A stretch of 64,000 bases of DNA from Novosphingobium resinovorum (GTDB lineage: Bacteria > Pseudomonadota > Alphaproteobacteria > Sphingomonadales > Sphingomonadaceae), in NCBI RefSeq assembly GCF_001742225.1, contig NZ_CP017075.1, forward strand, positions 2,790,001-2,854,000. Direction: 5' to 3'. Shown piece after piece: positions 18,615 through 34,130 of the stretch. Position 1 is the stretch's first letter. Every line of letters begins with the position of its first letter. Position numbers and translations under genes: made by a program. Below the pieces are notes generated by a model. That model ran no database searches. It saw only the letters and a list, made by a program, of their open reading frames with translations, and had not been told where the DNA came from.

Positions 18615-18816
18615 CGCCGTGCTCCTCCTCTTCACCCGCCGCCCGATTGACGCGCATCGGCGTTGCGGGCTTGCGGCCCGAGCGGGCCTGCGAATCGGTC
18701 CCTTCCGAATCGAGGTCTGACCGCCACAGCAAGCGCCATGCGGCGAGCAGCAGCAGTCCGTGCGATATGGCAAGGGCAAGGATGTCGACCATCGACAGCC
18801 GCGTTAGCAGCGCCAA
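18607..18816 (-). CDS. Small single-pass membrane protein upstream of the O-glycosylation ligase
   Basis: The 69-residue product has one membrane helix (about residues 9-29) followed by a charged tail ending RAAGEEEEHGDA. It overlaps the ligase start by eight bases, so the two are probably translationally coupled. A second start, at 18792, would give MVDILALAISHG. The family is not recognised; a role in the same glycan or exosortase pathway is an inference from position. Confidence 0.55.
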   Translation of the reverse strand: MALLTRLSMVDILALAISHGLLLLAAWRLLWRSDLDSEGTDSQARSGRKPATPMRVNRAAGEEEEHGDA

Positions 18817-18849
18817 GTTGACGGCGCGTTAAGCGTTCCCCGCTAGGAA

Positions 18850-20085
18850 ATGCAGCTTATGACCCGCATTCTTCACGTGCTCGACCATTCGCTGCCGATC
18901 CACAGCGGCTATACTTTCCGCACGCGCGCGATCCTGAAAGCGCAGCAGGCGCTGGGCCTCGACGTGCGCGGCGTGACCGGCCCGCGCTATAACGAGGGCG
19001 ACGAGGTGGTCGAGGAACACGAGGGACTCCTGTTCCACCGCGTCGGCAGTAAGGTTTCAGGCCCTCCGGTCGTGCGCGAGTGGCGTGAGATCGCCCTGTT
19101 CGCGGCGGGAATCGAGAAGGTGGTGCAGCAGTGGCGTCCCGACGTCATCCACGCCCATTCGCCGGTCCTGTGCGGACAGGCCGCGCTCAAGGTCGCCCGC
19201 AAGTACGGCATTCCCCTCGTCTACGAGATTCGCGCTTTCTGGGAGGACGCCGCCGTCGGCAACGGCACCGGCAGCGAGGGTTCGCTCAAATACCGCCTCA
19301 CCCATGCGCTCGAAACGCATGTGGTGCGCAAGGCCGACGCGGTGGTGACGATCTGCGAGGGGCTGCGCGCCGACCTCGCCACGCGCGGGATTCCCGAGGA
19401 CAAGATCACCGTCATGCCCAATGGCGTCGACCTTGCCCTGTTCGGCACGCCGCTGCCGCGTGACGAGGCGTTTGCCGCGCAGCTCGGCTTCGACGGCCCC
19501 GTGATCGGTTTCATCGGCAGCTTCTATGACTACGAAGGACTCGACGTCCTGATCGACGCGATGCCCGCTCTCGTTGCCCGCCAGCCGCGCGCCAAGCTGC
19601 TGATGGTCGGCGGCGGCCCGCGCGAGGAGGCCCTGCGCGCACAGGCGGCAGCCTCGCCCGCAGCCGGGGCCATCCACTTCGTCGGCCGCGTTCCGCACCA
19701 CGAGGTGGACCGCTACTACGCGCTGTGCGACGTCATGGCCTACCCGCGCAAGAAGAGCCGCCTGACCGACCTCGTCACGCCGCTGAAACCCCTCGAGGCG
19801 ATGGCACAGGGCAAGCTCGTCGCTGCCAGCGACGTGGGCGGCCACCGCGAGCTTGTCACCGACGGCTTGACCGGAGTGCTGTTCACCCCCGACGATGCAT
19901 CCGCCTGCGCCGAGTCGCTGGCACGGCTGCTCAATGCCCGTGACGAGTGGGAATCCTACCGGATTGCGGGCCGCAAGCACGTGGAAACCCGGCACGATTG
20001 GGCCGAGAATGCCCGTCGTTATCCTCTCGTTTACCAAATGCTGGCAGCAAAGACCGATCAAGCAGGGCTGGGAGCCGCCGCGTGA
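18850..20085 (+). CDS. Glycosyltransferase family 4, exosortase A system-associated
   Basis: The 411-residue GT-B glycosyltransferase has an N-terminal acceptor domain starting TRILHVLDHSLPIHSGYTFRT, typical of the exosortase-A-associated group (TIGR04063 type). The C-terminal donor-binding domain contains GFIGSFYDYEGLDVLIDA, KLLMVGGGPREE and PLKPLEAMAQGKLVAASDVGGHRE. The divergent ligase gene 236 bases away belongs to the same system. The protein probably builds part of a surface polysaccharide. The start could be the first ATG or the one three codons later. Confidence 0.9.
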   Translation: MQLMTRILHVLDHSLPIHSGYTFRTRAILKAQQALGLDVRGVTGPRYNEGDEVVEEHEGLLFHRVGSKVSGPPVVREWREIALFAAGIEKVVQQWRPDVIHAHSPVLCGQAALKVARKYGIPLVYEIRAFWEDAAVGNGTGSEGSLKYRLTHALETHVVRKADAVVTICEGLRADLATRGIPEDKITVMPNGVDLALFGTPLPRDEAFAAQLGFDGPVIGFIGSFYDYEGLDVLIDAMPALVARQPRAKLLMVGGGPREEALRAQAAASPAAGAIHFVGRVPHHEVDRYYALCDVMAYPRKKSRLTDLVTPLKPLEAMAQGKLVAASDVGGHRELVTDGLTGVLFTPDDASACAESLARLLNARDEWESYRIAGRKHVETRHDWAENARRYPLVYQMLAAKTDQAGLGAAA

Positions 20086-20120
20086 GCACAGGTCCCGGTT
20101 CAAGACATAAGGGTAATGCA

Positions 20121-22067
20121 GTGGCCGACACCAAGCTCACCATCGAGAGCGGCACCGAGGGCGCGGGCGCCAACGCGGGAACCGGCGGACAGCCGATCAC
20201 GCGCCACCCGCTGTTCCCGGCGATCGTCGCACTGTGGTTCGGCGCGCTCGCCGGGCTCGGCAGCGTGATCGTCAGCTCCTCGACGATCGAGGGACTGGTG
20301 CTGGCGCTTGGCATCGACAAGGTGATCCCGATGGCCGCGCCGCCGCTCGGCACGACGATGCGCATCCTGCTGGCGCTCGGCATGACCGGCCTCGGCGCTG
20401 CGATCGGCGGCCTGATCGCCCGGCGCATCGCCCGCCCCGCCGCCCTGCCTGCAACCGACGCCGCCGAAGGCGATGAGATCGAGCAGGCCGCCGCCGCACC
20501 CGCACCGACCGCGCGTCGCCGCCGTGCCCTCGCCATCGAGCCCGAAGCAGCCCCCGTCGCCGAAGAGCACGCACCGCTGCCCGGCGCACCGACCGACCCT
20601 CGCATCCTCAACGTCGCCGATTTCGACATCGACAGCTTCGACGAAGGCCACGACCAGCCCGTGTTCCGTCGCCCGGTGGAAGCCGCCGCCATCGACAGCA
20701 CCGCCGACGATGCCGACGAGGACGACAACCTGCCTGCATGGCTCGATGCCGAAACCGCCTGGCGCGAGCCCGAATCGACGTTCGGCGCCGATCGCGGCGT
20801 GTTCACGACGCCTCCCGGCGCACAGATATTCAAGGCCGAACTCGACGCCGCCGAGGAGGCCGCTCGCGAACCCGTCGAAGCGCCCGTCGGCAGCCGTCTG
20901 TTCGAAGCCTATTCACGTGAATTCTCGCCCCGCAGCGACGTAAAGGCCGATGCGGTGCCGGAAACGGTCGAAGAGCCTCTGGCCGGCGCCACTTCCAGCC
21001 TCGAAAGGGCCGCACCCGGCTTCAAGCTGCTGCCGCGCCTGCCGCAAGGCGACTGGCGCGCGCCCGAGGCCGAACTCGAAGCGGAAGAAGCGCCTGCGTG
21101 GTCCGTACCGGCCTTCGCGGCACCTGCTGCGGAAGAATCGCCTTCTGACGAAGCGCCCTCCGGCATCGAGATCGTCGCTTTCCACGAAGAGCCCGCGCCC
21201 TTCGCGGCTCCCTTCGAAGCGGAACCGGAGGCTCCGGCCGAAACTTTCGTTGATGCCGTGGAGGAACCGCGGTCGAGCGCCCGCATCGCCGATGCCGACC
21301 TCGGCTCGCTGTCGCAGGTCGAACTGCTCGAACGCCTCGCGCTCGCCATGGAGCGCCGCCGCGAGGATGCGCGCCGCGCCGCCGAGGCAGCCGTCGTGAT
21401 CCCGCAGGCCATCGTCACGCCATTCGCCGCGCCGATCGTCGAGGCTGAGCCCGAAGCGCAGGACGGTTACGTAGACGCTCATCCGCCGGAACCCGCCCCG
21501 TCGTGGCCCGCCGCCGTACCCAGCGCGCTGCGCCCGATCGCGCTCGATCCGATCGACGATGCCGTCGAGCCGCTGGAAGGCTTTACCGCGCCCCGCCACA
21601 TCGGCCTCACCTCGAGCGAAGAGCGCCCGGGCTTTGACGAGCGCTTCGACCCGCACGCGGCCATCCCCTTCCCCAGCAGCCCGTTCCCGCACACCGCCTT
21701 CGAGGCGGAACCGGAAGCCGCTGAAGACGAGGAAGAGGATTCGGTCCTGCAGCAGGGCTATGCCTCGCTGTTCAACCTTTCGCGCCACGCAGCCGTCCGC
21801 AAGCCGTTCCTCCAGTTCGGCGACCCCGACGAGGCAGGCGACGAGATCGCCCATGCCACCCCGGTGGAATCCGCCGAGGAAATCCAGGAGGAAAGCCAGG
21901 AAGCCGCGCCGTTCGGCCGCCCGGTCCTTCTCCCCAACCCCACCGGCGAAGCTCCGGCGGACTATGAGGAGCGGCCCTTCGACGCCCCGCGCAACGACCC
22001 GGAGGCCACCGAACGCGCCCTGCGCGCGGCGCTCGCCACGCTGCAGCGCATGAGCGGAGCGGCCTGA
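20121..22067 (+). CDS. Large acidic, membrane-anchored protein of unknown function
   Basis: The 648-residue product has two hydrophobic helices near the N-terminus (about residues 31-53 and 73-96, separated by a short loop). After them come more than 500 residues of low-complexity, glutamate/alanine/proline-rich sequence with scattered motifs such as [28 protein letters not shown] (a short helix). The C-terminal part ends with [19 protein letters not shown]. This looks like a membrane-tethered, disordered scaffold, probably with a cytoplasmic tail. A GTG start at 20121 begins a sensible N-terminus; longer frames overlap the glycosyltransferase. The family is not recognised. Confidence 0.75.
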   Translation: MADTKLTIESGTEGAGANAGTGGQPITRHPLFPAIVALWFGALAGLGSVIVSSSTIEGLVLALGIDKVIPMAAPPLGTTMRILLALGMTGLGAAIGGLIARRIARPAALPATDAAEGDEIEQAAAAPAPTARRRRALAIEPEAAPVAEEHAPLPGAPTDPRILNVADFDIDSFDEGHDQPVFRRPVEAAAIDSTADDADEDDNLPAWLDAETAWREPESTFGADRGVFTTPPGAQIFKAELDAAEEAAREPVEAPVGSRLFEAYSREFSPRSDVKADAVPETVEEPLAGATSSLERAAPGFKLLPRLPQGDWRAPEAELEAEEAPAWSVPAFAAPAAEESPSDEAPSGIEIVAFHEEPAPFAAPFEAEPEAPAETFVDAVEEPRSSARIADADLGSLSQVELLERLALAMERRREDARRAAEAAVVIPQAIVTPFAAPIVEAEPEAQDGYVDAHPPEPAPSWPAAVPSALRPIALDPIDDAVEPLEGFTAPRHIGLTSSEERPGFDERFDPHAAIPFPSSPFPHTAFEAEPEAAEDEEEDSVLQQGYASLFNLSRHAAVRKPFLQFGDPDEAGDEIAHATPVESAEEIQEESQEAAPFGRPVLLPNPTGEAPADYEERPFDAPRNDPEATERALRAALATLQRMSGAA

Positions 22068-22097
22068 AACCGCCCCTCGACCACCTCAAGCGGATTC

Positions 22098-22135
22098 GAA
22101 AACCCCCATACGGCGCAATCCGGGCGGGGTTTTTG
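22098..22135 (+). terminator. Rho-independent terminator
   Basis: GAAAACCCCC and GGGGTTTTT form a stem around an 18-base loop that can itself fold, followed by TTTTTGAT. It lies 30 bases after the stop codon of the acidic protein gene and ends that transcript before gltB. Confidence 0.65.
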
Positions 22136-22345
22136 ATAATAAAATGCCGAGAAATCCGTCATCCACGCCATCTTGCTGCGCAGCTAGCCGTGTTCGCCAT
22201 TGCAAAACGGTCCCTGAATCGTCATGGGGACCGTGGGGTCACTATGCCGCGTGGGGTCGTTCGTACGATTCGGTGCGAATCCGCAGGCATGCCCAGTGAT
22301 CCCCTGCCAAATGGCGCCAAAAAAACACAGGATGGGTTTATATCG

Positions 22346-26983
<4,638 letters not shown>

Positions 26984-27002
26984 GATTTAGGAACGTATCA
27001 AG

Positions 27003-28436
<1,434 letters not shown>

Positions 28437-28460
28437 TTTGCGGCGTTGCCGGATTGAGAG

Positions 28461-28489
28461 GGGGCGTGCCGCAAGGCGCGCCCCTTTTT
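28461..28489 (+). terminator. Rho-independent terminator of gltBD
   Basis: A ten-base stem (GGGGCGTGCC / GGCGCGCCCC) capped by a GCAA tetraloop is followed by TTTTT. It lies 24 bases after the gltD stop codon. Confidence 0.92.
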
Positions 28490-28506
28490 CGTTGCGCCTT
28501 GCCTCT

Positions 28507-28583
28507 GGGGCTTCGACAAGCTCAGCCTGAGCGGAATTTAAAGAACGGCTCTCCAACCCGCTCAGGCTGAGCTTGCCGAAGCC
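28507..28583. repeat. Inverted repeat R3, copy 2
   Basis: The arms GGCTTCGACAAGCTCAGCCTG.. (28507-28534) and the inverse (28558-28583, with TGCCGAAG instead of TGTCGAAG) match the R3 element at 16117-16212. It lies between the gltBD terminator and the next plus-strand gene. Confidence 0.85.
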
Positions 28584-28679
28584 TTCGCCGCACGCATCAC
28601 GCCCGCGCGATCACTTCTCCCGCCGCCTTGACCCCGAACCCATCGCCCGGCTCTCTCCGCACCCAAAGGGAGACCCGTC

Positions 28680-28988
28680 ATGCTGCTCGAAATCGCGGAA
28701 ATCGAAGTACGTCCCGGAGCCGAAGACCAGTTCGCCAGTGCTATGCGTGATGCCGGGATAGCCCACCTCGCCACCTGCGAGGGCGTCGTCTCCGCCCGCT
28801 TCGGGCGCGGGGTGGAGAACCCGTCGAAGTTCACCTTCAACGTTGTGTGGACTTCGATGGAAGCGCACCAGAACGCCCGCACGCTTGAAGCATTCGGCAA
28901 ATTCCGAGCCTGCTTCGGCGATCTCTCGATCGGCGGCGCAATGAGCCACTACGTGATGGACGAGGCGGTAGAGGGCCGTTCGGCCTGA
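28680..28988 (+). CDS. Antibiotic biosynthesis monooxygenase (ABM)-fold protein
   Basis: The 102-residue protein has the ferredoxin-like alpha/beta pattern of the ABM superfamily: MLLEIAEIEVRPGAEDQFASAMRDAGIAHLATCEGVVSARFGRG, then FTFNVVWTSMEAHQNART. Such small dimeric proteins act on quinones, heme or unknown small molecules. An AGGGAGA ribosome-binding site precedes the ATG. It is convergent with ung. The substrate is not deducible. Confidence 0.75.
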   Translation: MLLEIAEIEVRPGAEDQFASAMRDAGIAHLATCEGVVSARFGRGVENPSKFTFNVVWTSMEAHQNARTLEAFGKFRACFGDLSIGGAMSHYVMDEAVEGRSA

Positions 28989-29003
28989 CTCGTCGCCCCG
29001 GAA

Positions 29004-29693
29004 TCACCAGTCGATCGTGCCGCGCCCATGCTCCGCGAGAAACGCATTGGCCCGGCTGAAATGCCCGCAGCCGAAGAATCCCTGATAAGCCGACAGCGGG
29101 CTCGGATGCGGCGCCGTCAGCACCAGATGATGGCTCTCCATGAGCCCCGGCACGCTCAGCGCCTTCTTCTTCGCATGGCTGCCCCACAGCATGAACACGC
29201 AGGGCTCCGCCTTCGCCGCAACGGCCGCAACGGCCGCGTCGGTGATCGCTTCCCAGCCGCGCTTCTGGTGCGAACCGGCCTGCCCGGCCTCCACCGTCAG
29301 CGCGTTGTTGAGCAGCAGCACGCCCTGCCGCGCCCAGTGCTCCAGATTGCCGTGCCCCGGCGCGGCGACATCGCAGTCGGTCGCCAGTTCCTTGTAGATG
29401 TTGACCAGCGAGGGCGGCACTTTCACCCCCTCCTGCACCGAGAACGACAGGCCATGCGCCTGTCCCGGCCCGTGGTAGGGGTCCTGCCCCAGAATCACCA
29501 CGCGCACCTGATCGAGCGGCGTCAGTTCCAGAGCCCGCAGCCGGGTGCCGCGCGGGGGATAGATCACCTTGCCCGCCGCTTCCTCGGCCTTGAGCCAGCC
29601 GCCCAGCCTGCGCGCCTCGGGGGTGGCAAGCACCGGCCCCAGCGCGGAAGCCCAGCTCTCCGGAACGGCCTGGACGTCCTGTGTTGCCGACAT
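29004..29693 (-). CDS. ung: Uracil-DNA glycosylase (family 1)
   Basis: The 229-residue enzyme removes uracil from DNA. It has the water-activating loop VILGQDPYHGPGQAHGLSFS (catalytic Asp), LLLNNALTVEAG, FMLWGSHAKKK, and the leucine intercalation/catalytic His loop HPSPLSAYQGFFGCGHFS. Length matches family 1 UNG. The ATG at 29693 was chosen; an earlier in-frame start would extend into the divergent rnd promoter region. Confidence 0.97.
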   Translation of the reverse strand: MSATQDVQAVPESWASALGPVLATPEARRLGGWLKAEEAAGKVIYPPRGTRLRALELTPLDQVRVVILGQDPYHGPGQAHGLSFSVQEGVKVPPSLVNIYKELATDCDVAAPGHGNLEHWARQGVLLLNNALTVEAGQAGSHQKRGWEAITDAAVAAVAAKAEPCVFMLWGSHAKKKALSVPGLMESHHLVLTAPHPSPLSAYQGFFGCGHFSRANAFLAEHGRGTIDW

Positions 29694-29776
29694 GCCCTCA
29701 ACCTTTCCGAAAAACCCGCGCGGCAGTGCGCGCGCCATTGCGAAACCGCCAGCCAGTCCCTAAGCATTTTCGGATC

Positions 29777-30400
29777 ATGGCTGTCCATCTCCACGAAGAA
29801 GATCTCCCCGAAGGCGTGCTCGCGCCGGGTCCCGTCGCTATCGACACCGAGACCATGGGCCTCATCACCGCCCGTGACCGGCTCTGCGTCGTGCAGATTT
29901 CGGACGGCAAGGGCGACGAGCACCTCGTCCGCTTCAAGCCCGGCAGCGATTACGCCGCGCCGAACCTGAAGGCCGTGCTGGCCGATCCGGCGCGCCTGAA
30001 GCTGTACCACTTTGCCCGCTTCGACCTTGCCGCGATCGAGCACTACCTCGGCGTAACCGCCGCGCCGGTGTTCTGCACCAAGATCGCCAGCAAGATGGTG
30101 CGCACCTATACCGACCGCCACGGCCTGAAGGACCTGGTGCGCGAACTGCTTGGCAAGGAAGTGTCCAAGCAGCAGCAGTCGAGCGACTGGGGCGCCCCTG
30201 AACTGACCGAGGCTCAGAAGGACTACGCCGCGTCGGACGTGCGCTACCTGCATGCGATGCACGAAATCCTCGTGGTGCGTCTGGCGCGGGAGAACCGCAC
30301 CGAACTCGCCCAGGCCTGTTTCGATTTCCTTCCGGCGCGCGCCCGGCTGGACCTTGCAGGCTGGCCGGACCACGACATCTTCAGCCACGAAGCAGCCTGA
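29777..30400 (+). CDS. rnd: Ribonuclease D (short form)
   Basis: The 207-residue DEDD exonuclease has VAIDTETMGL (Exo I, DxE), FARFDLAAIEHYL (Exo II) and DYAASDVRYLHAM (Exo III, DEDDy tyrosine). HRDC domains are absent, as in many alphaproteobacterial short forms. It lies immediately upstream of lptC, a common alphaproteobacterial arrangement, and is probably part of the same transcript. Confidence 0.9.
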   Translation: MAVHLHEEDLPEGVLAPGPVAIDTETMGLITARDRLCVVQISDGKGDEHLVRFKPGSDYAAPNLKAVLADPARLKLYHFARFDLAAIEHYLGVTAAPVFCTKIASKMVRTYTDRHGLKDLVRELLGKEVSKQQQSSDWGAPELTEAQKDYAASDVRYLHAMHEILVVRLARENRTELAQACFDFLPARARLDLAGWPDHDIFSHEAA

Positions 30401-30428
30401 CCCGTCCACGGGAGTTACCTGAAACGCC

Positions 30429-31076
30429 ATGTCCGTCGAAGCTATCAAGATCCAGAACCGCCGCCGGCACTTCGCCGCGCCCGGTGGCTCGCATGATCGG
30501 CTCGTCGGGCTGCTGGCAAAGGTGCTCCCGGCGGGTATCGGCCTTGTCGCCGCCGTGATGATTCTCGTTCCGCTGTCCCCGCGCGGCGAGATCAGCTTCC
30601 TGCTCGACCGCAACAAGGTTGCGATCACCAGCGAACGCCTGCGCGCGGACGATGCCGCCTATCGCGGCAAGGACAACAAGAACCGCGACTTCACGGTCAA
30701 TGCCGGAACCGCCGTGCAGAAGAGCGCGACCACGCCGATCGTCGAGATGCTGGGCCTCAAGGCCCTGATGAACCTCAACGACGGCCCGGCCGAAATCGTC
30801 GCCCCGCGCGGCGCCTACAACTACGACAGCGAGCAGATCGCCGTCGATGGTCCGGTCAACTTCGCCGCTCCCGACGGGTACAAGATGACCACGCGCAATG
30901 TGGCCATCGATGTGAAGCAACAGACCGCCGTGGGTACAGGGGGTGTCGATGGCACCGTGCCGACGGGCACCTTTCGTGCGGACTCAATGAAAGCCGACCT
31001 CGAGAACCGCACCGTGACCCTCGAAGGCAACGCCCGCCTGCGCATGACGCCGGGCAAACTCAGGATACCCCAATGA
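30429..31076 (+). CDS. lptC: LPS export ABC transporter periplasmic protein LptC
   Basis: The 215-residue bitopic protein has one N-terminal membrane helix (about residues 27-50). It is followed by a beta-jellyroll periplasmic domain with GPAEIVAPRGAYNYDSEQIAVDGPV and SMKADLENRTVTLEGNARLRMTPGKL. It links the inner-membrane LptBFG transporter with LptA. Its stop codon overlaps the lptA start (ATGA). Confidence 0.9.
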   Translation: MSVEAIKIQNRRRHFAAPGGSHDRLVGLLAKVLPAGIGLVAAVMILVPLSPRGEISFLLDRNKVAITSERLRADDAAYRGKDNKNRDFTVNAGTAVQKSATTPIVEMLGLKALMNLNDGPAEIVAPRGAYNYDSEQIAVDGPVNFAAPDGYKMTTRNVAIDVKQQTAVGTGGVDGTVPTGTFRADSMKADLENRTVTLEGNARLRMTPGKLRIPQ

Positions 31077-31600
31077 TCGCCGCCCCCCGCATGCTCTACC
31101 GTACCGCACTGGTCCTGCCGGTGCTGGGCCTCGCCGCCCTTGCCGGGTCGCAGCAACTGGGCGCGCAGGTCTTCAACGGTCACAACTCCAACGCCCCGGT
31201 GGACTATGCCGCCGACCGCATCGAACTGCAGGACAAGCAGGATCGCGTAATCCTGTCCGGCAACGTCGACGTGAAGCAGGCCGAACTGCGCCTGCGCGCG
31301 TCGCGCACGGTGGTGAACTTTACCAATCAAGGCTCGATGCAGATCCAGCGCATCACCGCGAGCGGTGGCGTTGTCGTCTCTCGCCCCGACGAAACCGCGA
31401 CGGGTGATGTCGGCGTCTACGACTTCAACCAGCGCATCATCACCATGACCGGCAATGCCACGATCAAGCGCAGCAACGGCGACGTGCTGCGTGGCGGCCG
31501 ACTGGTGGTGGACCTCAATAGCGGCGTCTCCTCTGCCTCGGCCGGACCGAATGGTCGGGTATCCGGCACATTCTCGGTGCCGAAGCAGAAGGGGAACTGA
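31073..31600 (+). CDS. lptA: LPS transport periplasmic protein LptA
   Basis: The 175-residue protein has a signal peptide (cleavage after about GAQ near residue 31) and an OstA-type beta-jellyroll domain: PVDYAADRIELQDKQDRVILSGNVDVKQAELRLRASRTVV, then GDVLRGGRLVVDLNSGVSS. It forms the periplasmic bridge for LPS. lptB, which normally follows it, is not present; the lower-GC block starts 110 bases later. Confidence 0.92.
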   Translation: MIAAPRMLYRTALVLPVLGLAALAGSQQLGAQVFNGHNSNAPVDYAADRIELQDKQDRVILSGNVDVKQAELRLRASRTVVNFTNQGSMQIQRITASGGVVVSRPDETATGDVGVYDFNQRIITMTGNATIKRSNGDVLRGGRLVVDLNSGVSSASAGPNGRVSGTFSVPKQKGN

Positions 31601-31710
31601 GCCTGCAAAGGCTTACTCTCAATTAAGAATATTTAACCTAAATGGCGTTTTCCTACACAATTTGAGATGCGTATCTGGATAAGGGTTCCGTTCCAAGCCG
31701 AGGAGCCCCA

Positions 31711-32142
31711 ATGCCCACCAGCCCTATCCAGATGCCTTCGGGCTATGCGACCGCCTTCGCTATCGGTTTCACCGATGGAGAAAGCAGCAGTCTGTCCTTA
31801 GTGGAAAACGGCCGCCCCCTGCCGGTCACGACGCTGTCGGCTTCCACCCCCGAACCTCTGACTGGCACTACGGCGACCAGCACATCGACTGGGCCATTCC
31901 TTCCAGCGCCGGGAAGACCGGTATTCATTACCCTGACAGGAATCTGGCAAGGTTCCGCCACCCTGCTCCGTTCTATCGATGGCGGAGTGACGCAGCAGCC
32001 CCTGACGCTGGGGGGCGATGCCTGGGGCACTTTCTCGCAAAATGTTTGTGAGCCGGTGTGGGAGGAATTCGAAAGCGGTGCTGCTCTCTACCTCGCGATT
32101 ACCCTGACTTCGGGGTCGTTAACCTATCGGGTCGCGCAATAG
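31711..32142 (+). CDS. Phage-structural-like protein of unknown function
   Basis: The 143-residue protein is serine/threonine-rich with no signal peptide, and is predicted to be mostly beta-strand. The C-terminal half, LLRSIDGGVTQQPLTLGGDAWGTF followed by VWEEFESGAALYLAITLTSGSLTYRVAQ, resembles beta-sandwich modules found next to phage tail proteins. An AGGAG ribosome-binding site precedes the ATG. GC content is clearly lower than in flanking genes. It is paired with the tailspike-like gene downstream (33-base gap). The function is an inference from fold type and pairing. Confidence 0.6.
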   Translation: MPTSPIQMPSGYATAFAIGFTDGESSSLSLVENGRPLPVTTLSASTPEPLTGTTATSTSTGPFLPAPGRPVFITLTGIWQGSATLLRSIDGGVTQQPLTLGGDAWGTFSQNVCEPVWEEFESGAALYLAITLTSGSLTYRVAQ

Positions 32143-32175
32143 CCGACGCAAACTTTTCCGTAGGAGAGACGATCC

Positions 32176-34113
32176 ATGCCTATCGATATCATTGCGCGCG
32201 GTGCGAACACAGCCCATCGCCGAAACCTTGCTTCCAAAGCGCCGCGCAAAGGCGCTTCACTGATCGGAATGGATAGCGGCGGAACCGTCCGAGACCGTAT
32301 AAACTGGGTCACACCTGAATCATTCGGGGCCATCGGCGACGGCAGTGTGGCCAATGCCGCGATTGATACGTCTGCGCTTCAGCAAGCAGTGAACTCTGGC
32401 AAGCCGGTTCTGCTTCGGCCTGGCGCAATCTACCAGATCAATGCCGAGATCAGGCCCCCCGACGGTACGGACCTTGTCATAAGCGGGCATCGCAACACGG
32501 GAGACAAGCAAAGCGTCTTGAACGCTGCCCCCGGATTCAAGGGCTGGATGCTGAGACCGAAGGCGTCCTATGATATCCGCGACGTAAAACTCAATGGCAA
32601 CAATCTCGATGGCTGCTATCTGATTGGCAGCCCCGATGCCGCATCGGCGGGAATCGCCCGGATCGAGCGCGTCTACGTCGCCAATGCGGATATTGGCATA
32701 TTCTTCGATACGGCCTGGAATCATCCTTGGGGACTCTATTACAATCAGATCGTTGGCGTCGGCTTTAGAACTGGCGGGATCAACCTTGGTGGCACAAGCG
32801 GTGCCGGCTCGTCGGGCGAGAGTGCCTGGACGATGGACAATATCAACATCAACGGAAGCCCTTCCGGGAATGGCATCGTTGCCAGCGATGTCGTCATTAC
32901 TCCGGGAACCCCAGATTCCACGCACGATACCATTGCGTGGAATAACGATGCACCTCCACGCTACGGTTGGTGCGTCATGCGTTCCGCCGACGGCAGAACC
33001 GGCTGGCATGTCCCGCCAAACTGGGTGAGCGGCGGCCTTTCAGCCAACACATTCTCCGCCAGCAAAACGGCCGGGGAGAATTGGCAGTATGCCGTCGTCC
33101 GAATGACCCGCGGTGTATCCATCCGTCGCGGCAAGGCAATCTGGGCAGGAGTCGTCCAGTCAGAATATTTCGGTATCGGCCTGTATTTCCAAGATATCGT
33201 CTCGGCAGATGTGCGTCAGTACTATGCCGAAACACGAGATCGATTCCCGCCGTTGCCACAGTTCTGTGGAATATTCGCTGCCAATTCAAACGTATCCATC
33301 GGTGGCGGGTGGGTCGAACAACTTGGTTACGGCCTGATCGCGGCTTCGAACGGGCGCATCAACCTGACAGGCCCGTTCCGCACCAACAATTGTAGGTGGG
33401 GCAAAGCCGCGATCGGCGGAGCGACAACTCAAGCGATGCGACTATTCGGAGATTTGATGGCAACGGGTACGACACCCAACACCATCGTTCCTTTGACAGG
33501 CAGTGCCTACGATTACACTTCGGCGGGTGTCGAGCACGATACCGATAACGCCGCAATGACATCTTACGTAGATGGCGCGGGCGGGTCTGGATATTCCGTA
33601 AGGCGTCGTGGAGTTACCAAAGGACGTTTCTACGCCAACACGTCCGGATACTCCCAGCTTGAAGCCGAATATATCAAGATCGCCCAGCCCGGTAAGTCGG
33701 CACTGGTTCCTATCGTGAACAAGAATTACACGACCGCCATAACTCCGGGAGCCTCAACCCCATTCATGACACTGTCGGGATTGCCGACAAATTCCGCAGC
33801 CGCAGCCAGCCTGTTCATTCAGATTGTCGGACGAGACGCATCCTCTGTGGTTCGGCAATCGCAAGCATGTCGACTTGACATCTCGTTGATCGAGACGGCT
33901 GGAACAGGGGTCGTCGCGTCCATTGTATCCTCAAGCCCGGTGGCAGCGATACAACTAGGGACCATGGGAAGTCCGGTGTTTGCCACCAGCGCAACGAACG
34001 GCACCGTCATGCTCACATGCACGGTGAATTCCAGCATGCCATCGCTATCGTTGTATGCCGTACCCATCGTCGGCACCGCCGAAGCGCAGACCATAAATAT
34101 GGTTCAGTCGTAA
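32176..34113 (+). CDS. Right-handed beta-helix (pectate-lyase/tailspike-like) protein
   Basis: The 645-residue protein opens with a short polar head and then WVTPESFGAIGDGSVANAAIDTSALQQAVNSGKPVLLRPG. This is the characteristic start of the pectate-lyase-3/tailspike beta-helix fold. Repeating strand-turn units follow to about residue 450, and a separate beta-rich C-terminal domain (about 470-645) may trimerise it. No signal peptide is visible. It may be a phage tailspike remnant or a polysaccharide-acting enzyme. Its neighbour on the minus strand is an exopolysaccharide sugar transferase, which would suit either reading. GC content is low for the window. Confidence 0.7.
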   Translation: MPIDIIARGANTAHRRNLASKAPRKGASLIGMDSGGTVRDRINWVTPESFGAIGDGSVANAAIDTSALQQAVNSGKPVLLRPGAIYQINAEIRPPDGTDLVISGHRNTGDKQSVLNAAPGFKGWMLRPKASYDIRDVKLNGNNLDGCYLIGSPDAASAGIARIERVYVANADIGIFFDTAWNHPWGLYYNQIVGVGFRTGGINLGGTSGAGSSGESAWTMDNININGSPSGNGIVASDVVITPGTPDSTHDTIAWNNDAPPRYGWCVMRSADGRTGWHVPPNWVSGGLSANTFSASKTAGENWQYAVVRMTRGVSIRRGKAIWAGVVQSEYFGIGLYFQDIVSADVRQYYAETRDRFPPLPQFCGIFAANSNVSIGGGWVEQLGYGLIAASNGRINLTGPFRTNNCRWGKAAIGGATTQAMRLFGDLMATGTTPNTIVPLTGSAYDYTSAGVEHDTDNAAMTSYVDGAGGSGYSVRRRGVTKGRFYANTSGYSQLEAEYIKIAQPGKSALVPIVNKNYTTAITPGASTPFMTLSGLPTNSAAAASLFIQIVGRDASSVVRQSQACRLDISLIETAGTGVVASIVSSSPVAAIQLGTMGSPVFATSATNGTVMLTCTVNSSMPSLSLYAVPIVGTAEAQTINMVQS

Positions 34114-34130
34114 ACGTCCGGATCTGAACT

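Noticed and set aside
31621..31638. TTAA-N6-TTAAC read as a CtrA box upstream of the phage-like genes
   Set aside because: The spacing is six instead of seven and the region is AT-rich, so a chance match is likely.
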